Part shown: in pieces, positions 62,563-64,000 of the stretch
Numbering within the stretch: position 1 is the first letter of the stretch
Layout of the letters: each line of letters opens with the position of its first letter
NCBI RefSeq assembly: GCF_021502585.1
Contig: NZ_JAKFGM010000002.1
Location: 186,001-250,000 of the forward strand
DNA: 64,000 nt
Source: Sphingomonas cremea
GTDB taxonomy: Bacteria; Pseudomonadota; Alphaproteobacteria; Sphingomonadales; Sphingomonadaceae
Direction of reading: 5' to 3'
Made by a program: the position numbers and the translations under genes
The notes under the pieces: generated by a model
The model's database searches: none
Told to the model about the DNA's origin: nothing
What the model saw: only the letters and a program-made list of their open reading frames with translations

Positions 62563-63969
62563 ATGTCCACGTCGAAACTCTTTCTTGGGCCGCGCCTTCG
62601 CCGCCTCCGTCGCGACAGGGAAATGTCGCAAACCGACATGGCGATTAGCCTCGGGATTAGTCCAAGCTATCTCAACCATCTCGAGCGCAATCAGCGGCCG
62701 GTGACGGCGGCGCTGCTGCTGAAGCTGGCCGACAGTTACGAGATAGACGTACGCTCGTTCGCGTCCGGTGGTGGGGCACGAACCGGGCCTGACGAATTAG
62801 GCGAGATTTTTTCCGATGCGCTTCTCAATGATCTGGATGTCCCCCGCTATGAGCTTGCAGAGCTTGCGCACAACGTCCCCGCGGTGGCCGACGCCATTGC
62901 GCGCCTTTATGCCGCGCTGAAGGAAGCCGGGCGCAACCCTAGCATCGCCAGCGCCGGCGATGTCCGGGCGCTGGTGACGCCCGAGAATTGGGTGCGCGAT
63001 TACATCCAGCAGCATCGCAATCATTATCCGGAACTGGAGGCGTGCGCCGAAACTTTGGGCGGCGCTCTTAGCGATCCTCTGTCGATGTCGGAGCCAATGC
63101 GGCGGCGGCTGAAAGAAGCTTGGGGAATCGCCGCCAGGGTGGTCCCGCAAGACGAGCTGGGCAACATCAGCCAGCTGTATGATTCTGACCGTCGGCAATT
63201 CCTGATCTCATCGCAACTGCGCGCCGAAAACCGTACATTCGCACTCGCCTATCAGCTGGCTCTCGTAGAGTTCGCGCAGGTTCTCGACCGAATGGTCGCC
63301 GAGGCGGCCCCGCCCGACGACGGCGTCGCCCAGTTGCTGCACATGAGCCTTGCCAACTATGCAGCCGGCGCAATCATGATGCCCTACGGCCGCTTCCTCA
63401 AAGCATGTGAGGAAATGCGCTATTCGATCGACCGGTTGTGCGGCGAATTCGGCGCGAATGTGGAGCAAGTGGCGCACCGCTTCACCACGATGGGCCGGCC
63501 CGGGGCGCGAGGCGTCCCCTTCTTTATGCTTCGAGTGGACCCCGCGGGTAATATCTCCAAGCGTTACGCCGGCGACCAATTTCCATTCTCTCGTTTCGGC
63601 GGCACTTGTCCGCGCTGGAATTTGCACGCCGCTTTCCAGGCCGCCGGGCAGGTCGTCACCCAGTTGATCGAGACGCCCGACGGACACCGCTATTTTACGG
63701 TGGCGCGGACAATCGAGCGGCCGATCAAGAGCGACTTGTCGGGCGGGCTGCTCGCGATCGGCTTGGGCTGCGATATTCGCCATGCGCATAAATTGTCCTG
63801 CGCCGAGGGCTATGACCTTACCAATGCGCCGGTAACTCCCGTCGGCCCAGCCTGCGCCATTTGCCCACGGCTCGACTGTGGCTATCGCGCGACCGCCCCG
63901 GCGGGGAGGATGCTTGCCGTCGACCGACTGAAGAAGACTATTTCGCCCTACCCGTTCGTGCCCGCCTAG
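62563..63969 (+). CDS. ScfR/RamB-like XRE regulator with DUF2083 domain
   Basis: The 468-residue protein has an N-terminal Cro/C1 helix-turn-helix (GPRLRRLRRDREMSQTDMAI, GISPSYLNHLERNQRPV), an ImmA/IrrE-like peptidase-type domain in the middle, and the C-terminal DUF2083 domain with a Cys cluster (CAICPRLDCGYRATAPAG). This is the layout of short-chain-acyl regulators such as RamB, PccR and ScfR, which respond to acetyl- or propionyl-CoA and control aceA/aceB or propionate genes. Its divergent position supports this role here. Confidence 0.88.
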   Translation: MSTSKLFLGPRLRRLRRDREMSQTDMAISLGISPSYLNHLERNQRPVTAALLLKLADSYEIDVRSFASGGGARTGPDELGEIFSDALLNDLDVPRYELAELAHNVPAVADAIARLYAALKEAGRNPSIASAGDVRALVTPENWVRDYIQQHRNHYPELEACAETLGGALSDPLSMSEPMRRRLKEAWGIAARVVPQDELGNISQLYDSDRRQFLISSQLRAENRTFALAYQLALVEFAQVLDRMVAEAAPPDDGVAQLLHMSLANYAAGAIMMPYGRFLKACEEMRYSIDRLCGEFGANVEQVAHRFTTMGRPGARGVPFFMLRVDPAGNISKRYAGDQFPFSRFGGTCPRWNLHAAFQAAGQVVTQLIETPDGHRYFTVARTIERPIKSDLSGGLLAIGLGCDIRHAHKLSCAEGYDLTNAPVTPVGPACAICPRLDCGYRATAPAGRMLAVDRLKKTISPYPFVPA

Positions 63970-64000
63970 CTTGCTCGCCCATCTTGCGCAGCTGCGCGGC

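Overview
The window is chromosomal DNA of a GC-rich alphaproteobacterium, most likely a member of the Sphingomonadales. This rests on gene content and style: tandem DUF4402 secreted proteins, an ATM1-type exporter, a ScfR-like regulator next to glyoxylate-shunt genes, and short palindromic repeats of a kind I associate with sphingomonads. No rRNA, tRNA, CRISPR array or integrase was seen. Most of the window is dense housekeeping sequence with many 4-bp stop/start overlaps, and lineage-specific cassettes lie between these blocks.

Layout. 1-2005 is the 5' part of a very long, repetitive, exported surface protein (minus strand, running off the left edge). 2362-4398 holds two secreted four-EF-hand proteins and an SGNH-like hydrolase. 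4450-6435 is a TPP riboswitch and thiC, whose 3' part carries an in-frame palindromic repeat. 6488-8739 is a low-GC three-gene cassette (nucleotidyltransferase-like, DUF262, membrane protein) that looks horizontally acquired. 8978-16546 mixes small enzymes with a MerR regulator, a 35-residue Cys-rich peptide and a GH25 muramidase. 16601-17221 is a set of tiny membrane proteins including PspC behind a sigma-54-like promoter.

17338-29331 contains an ATM1-type ABC exporter, a HerA-like ATPase divergent from recQ, a DUF2007/tldD/zf-CHCC operon, twin DUF4402 proteins, an ABC ATPase and nadB. 29419-34249 is a partner-switching signalling cluster: STAS antagonist, metallo-hydrolase, CHASE2-PP2C phosphatase, OmpA lipoprotein, FecR protein and anti-sigma-type kinase. 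34295-36015 is peppered with at least four copies of a palindromic repeat, two of which supply the stop codons of neighbouring genes. 36130-53781 is mainly housekeeping (polA, a flippase, purH, rpe, rsmB, sdhAF4, gpsA, tsaD, hemCD) plus a PilZ protein, a PAS_5 protein and an atypical class A serine hydrolase.

53800-64000 holds a GMC oxidoreductase, a sulfide/persulfide-responsive divergon (persulfide dioxygenase-like protein opposite BigR-like regulator, rhodanese and TSUP exporter), rpmI-rplT, and the glyoxylate shunt (aceA, DUF4170, aceB) divergent from its probable regulator.

Best candidates for undescribed biology: the NTase-DUF262-membrane cassette (6488-8739); the MerR/mer-like operator controlling a metallothionein-like 35-mer (9884-11242); the sigma-54/PspC mini-operon without pspA (16601-17221); and the CHASE2/FecR/OmpA-coupled partner switch with no sigma factor nearby (29419-34249).
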